DNA from: Sporosarcina ureae
GTDB lineage: Bacteria; Bacillota; Bacilli; Bacillales_A; Planococcaceae
NCBI RefSeq assembly: GCF_002082015.1
Contig: NZ_CP015109.1
Coordinates: 1,992,501 to 2,056,500, forward strand
DNA: 64,000 nucleotides
Direction of reading: 5' to 3'
In this document: positions 62,859 through 64,000 of the stretch, one piece after another
Layout: each line of letters begins with the position of its first letter
How positions within the stretch are numbered: the stretch's first letter is position 1
Position numbers and translations under genes: made by a program
Notes under the pieces: model-generated
The model's database searches: none
Told to the model about the DNA's origin: nothing
Seen by the model: the letters and a program-made list of their open reading frames with translations, nothing else

Positions 62859-63623
62859 ATGTTATTAGTATTAGATACCGGCAACACCAATATTGTATTA
62901 GGTGTATATGAAGGAGATCAACTGAAGCACTACTGGCGGATGGAAACTTATCGACATAAGACGGAAGACGAATACGCCATGCAAGTAAAAGCGATGTTCC
63001 AACATGTGGGACTATCGTTCACTGACATCACCGGCATTATTATTTCTTCTGTAGTGCCACCCGTTATGTTCCCGTTAGAGCAAATGTGTAAAAAGTACTT
63101 TAATCAAAAGCCTATGGTCGTTGGACCGGGTGTGAAAACGGGGTTAAATATTAAATATGAAAACCCTCGAGAAGTCGGTGCTGATCGAATCGTCAATGCA
63201 GTGGCTGCCATTCGTGAATATGGAAGTCCGCTCATTATCGTAGATTTTGGAACAGCGACTACGTATTGCTATGTCAATGAACACGGAGAATACATGGGCG
63301 GCTCTATAGCGCCCGGCATTAAGATCTCTATGGAGGCGTTGTTTGATCGTGCCTCTAAACTTCCGCGCGTTCAGCTCGCTCGGCCGGAACATGTAGTAGG
63401 TAAAAATACGGTTGCAGCTATGCAGTCAGGTATTATATTTGGGTACGTTGGCCAGGTAGAAGGAATTGTCAACCGTATAAAAGAAGGTTCTGATGTAGAA
63501 CCTACTGTAATCGCAACAGGTGGGATGGCAGATTTAATTGCATCTGAAACCAAGGTGATTGATGTTGTAGATGACTTCCTGACACTTAAAGGATTACATC
63601 TGATTTATGAAAGAAATTTGTAG
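62859..63623 (+). CDS. coaX: Type III pantothenate kinase
   Basis: First step of coenzyme A synthesis. ASKHA fold: [20 protein letters not shown] at the N-terminus, [11 protein letters not shown] near 105, [11 protein letters not shown] near 128, [11 protein letters not shown] near 150. ATG 62859 with GAGGGGA upstream gives 254 aa. hslO follows by 12 bases, as in B. subtilis. Confidence 0.97.
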   Translation: MLLVLDTGNTNIVLGVYEGDQLKHYWRMETYRHKTEDEYAMQVKAMFQHVGLSFTDITGIIISSVVPPVMFPLEQMCKKYFNQKPMVVGPGVKTGLNIKYENPREVGADRIVNAVAAIREYGSPLIIVDFGTATTYCYVNEHGEYMGGSIAPGIKISMEALFDRASKLPRVQLARPEHVVGKNTVAAMQSGIIFGYVGQVEGIVNRIKEGSDVEPTVIATGGMADLIASETKVIDVVDDFLTLKGLHLIYERNL

Positions 63624-63635
63624 GGAGAGAATAAA

Positions 63636-64000
63636 ATGACAACAGACTATTTAGTAAAAGCGTTAGCCTTTGAGGGACAAATTCGTGCATACGCAGTAAG
63701 GTCGACAGAAACGGTAGGAGAAGTGCAACGTCGTCACCAAATGTGGCCGACAGCGACTGCTGCTGTTGGACGTACGATTTCAGCAGCGGTCATGATGGGA
63801 GCTATGTTAAAAGGTGATGACAGCATTACGGTGAAAATTCAAGGCGATGGTCCACTAGGCCCGATTGTCGTGGATGCTAACGCAAAAGGGGAAGTTCGTG
63901 GTTACGCGACGAATCCACAAACGCATTTGCCGTTAAATGAACAAGGGAAATTAGACGTTCGTGGGGCAGTGGGTACGGAAGGTACGCTGTCTGTCGTAAA
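63636..64000 (+). CDS. hslO: Redox-regulated chaperone Hsp33, cut by window end
   Basis: Holdase chaperone switched on by oxidation. The first 121 codons are present: [20 protein letters not shown], then [20 protein letters not shown] and [20 protein letters not shown], all typical of Hsp33. The C-terminal zinc motif CxCx27CxxC lies beyond the window. AGGGAGAG precedes the ATG. Incomplete only because the sequence ends. Confidence 0.95.
   Translation, partial: MTTDYLVKALAFEGQIRAYAVRSTETVGEVQRRHQMWPTATAAVGRTISAAVMMGAMLKGDDSITVKIQGDGPLGPIVVDANAKGEVRGYATNPQTHLPLNEQGKLDVRGAVGTEGTLSVV

Overview
The window is chromosomal DNA of an endospore-forming Bacillales bacterium. It starts inside a 23S rRNA gene and then follows, with few exceptions, the gene order known from Bacillus subtilis between the first rRNA operon and hslO: yaaO, tmk, darA, yaaR, holB, ricT, yabA, trmN6, yazA, rsmI, abrB, metS, tatD-type yabD, yabE, rnmV, rsmA, veg, sspF, ispE, purR, ridA, spoVG, glmU, prs, ctc, pth, fin, mfd, spoVT, a SpoVB-like flippase, yabN, rqcP, yabP, yabQ, divIC, yabR, tRNA-Met, spoIIE, tilS, hprT, ftsH, coaX, hslO. 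Sporulation genes (sspF, spoVG, fin, spoVT, yabP/Q, spoIIE, ytaF) show that it makes endospores. The protein flavour and the insertions suggest Planococcaceae, perhaps Sporosarcina; this is inference, not proof.

Three places depart from the B. subtilis order. (1) Between the rRNA operon and yaaO (2.9-18.0 kb), where B. subtilis has csfB-xpaC-yaaN, there is a 21-bp repeat array, two small minus-strand genes and a roughly 13-kb transcription unit. That unit encodes a synthase-type exopolysaccharide module: a two-domain deacetylase lipoprotein, a UDP-HexNAc dehydrogenase, a PilZ-like/GT2 polymer synthase, a membrane-anchored pseudo-deacetylase and a GH18-like lipoprotein whose frame runs into an XRE DNA-binding domain. 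Two tandem MalT-type LuxR regulators follow. It ends at one clear terminator (17963-17998). (2) Between sspF and ispE (32.6-36.0 kb) lie an S-layer-homology protein, a nitronate monooxygenase-like enzyme and a DUF2200-like protein. (3) Between spoVT and the flippase gene (47.2-50.1 kb) lie a malic enzyme, a second 21-bp repeat array and ytaF. yabG (rsmA-veg) and yabS/yabT (spoIIE-tilS) are missing from their usual places.

The conserved part is housekeeping: dTMP synthesis and clamp loading, rRNA/tRNA modification and maturation, initiation control (yabA), PRPP/purine and UDP-GlcNAc supply, transcription-coupled repair, ribosome rescue and translation (pth, ctc, rqcP), division (divIC), and sporulation control. 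Regulatory sites are readable in several places: two Spo0A boxes below the abrB promoter, tandem veg promoters, a sigma-E-type promoter before yabPQ, a 21-bp-spaced spoIIE promoter, and many intrinsic terminators.

The most unusual signals are the exopolysaccharide/regulator island with its degenerate catalytic domains and a likely internal translation start for the HTH protein; the two exactly 21-bp-periodic arrays (two helical turns); four TGTGA-N6-TCACA-like boxes upstream of malic enzyme; and paired palindromes built into the yabE promoter.
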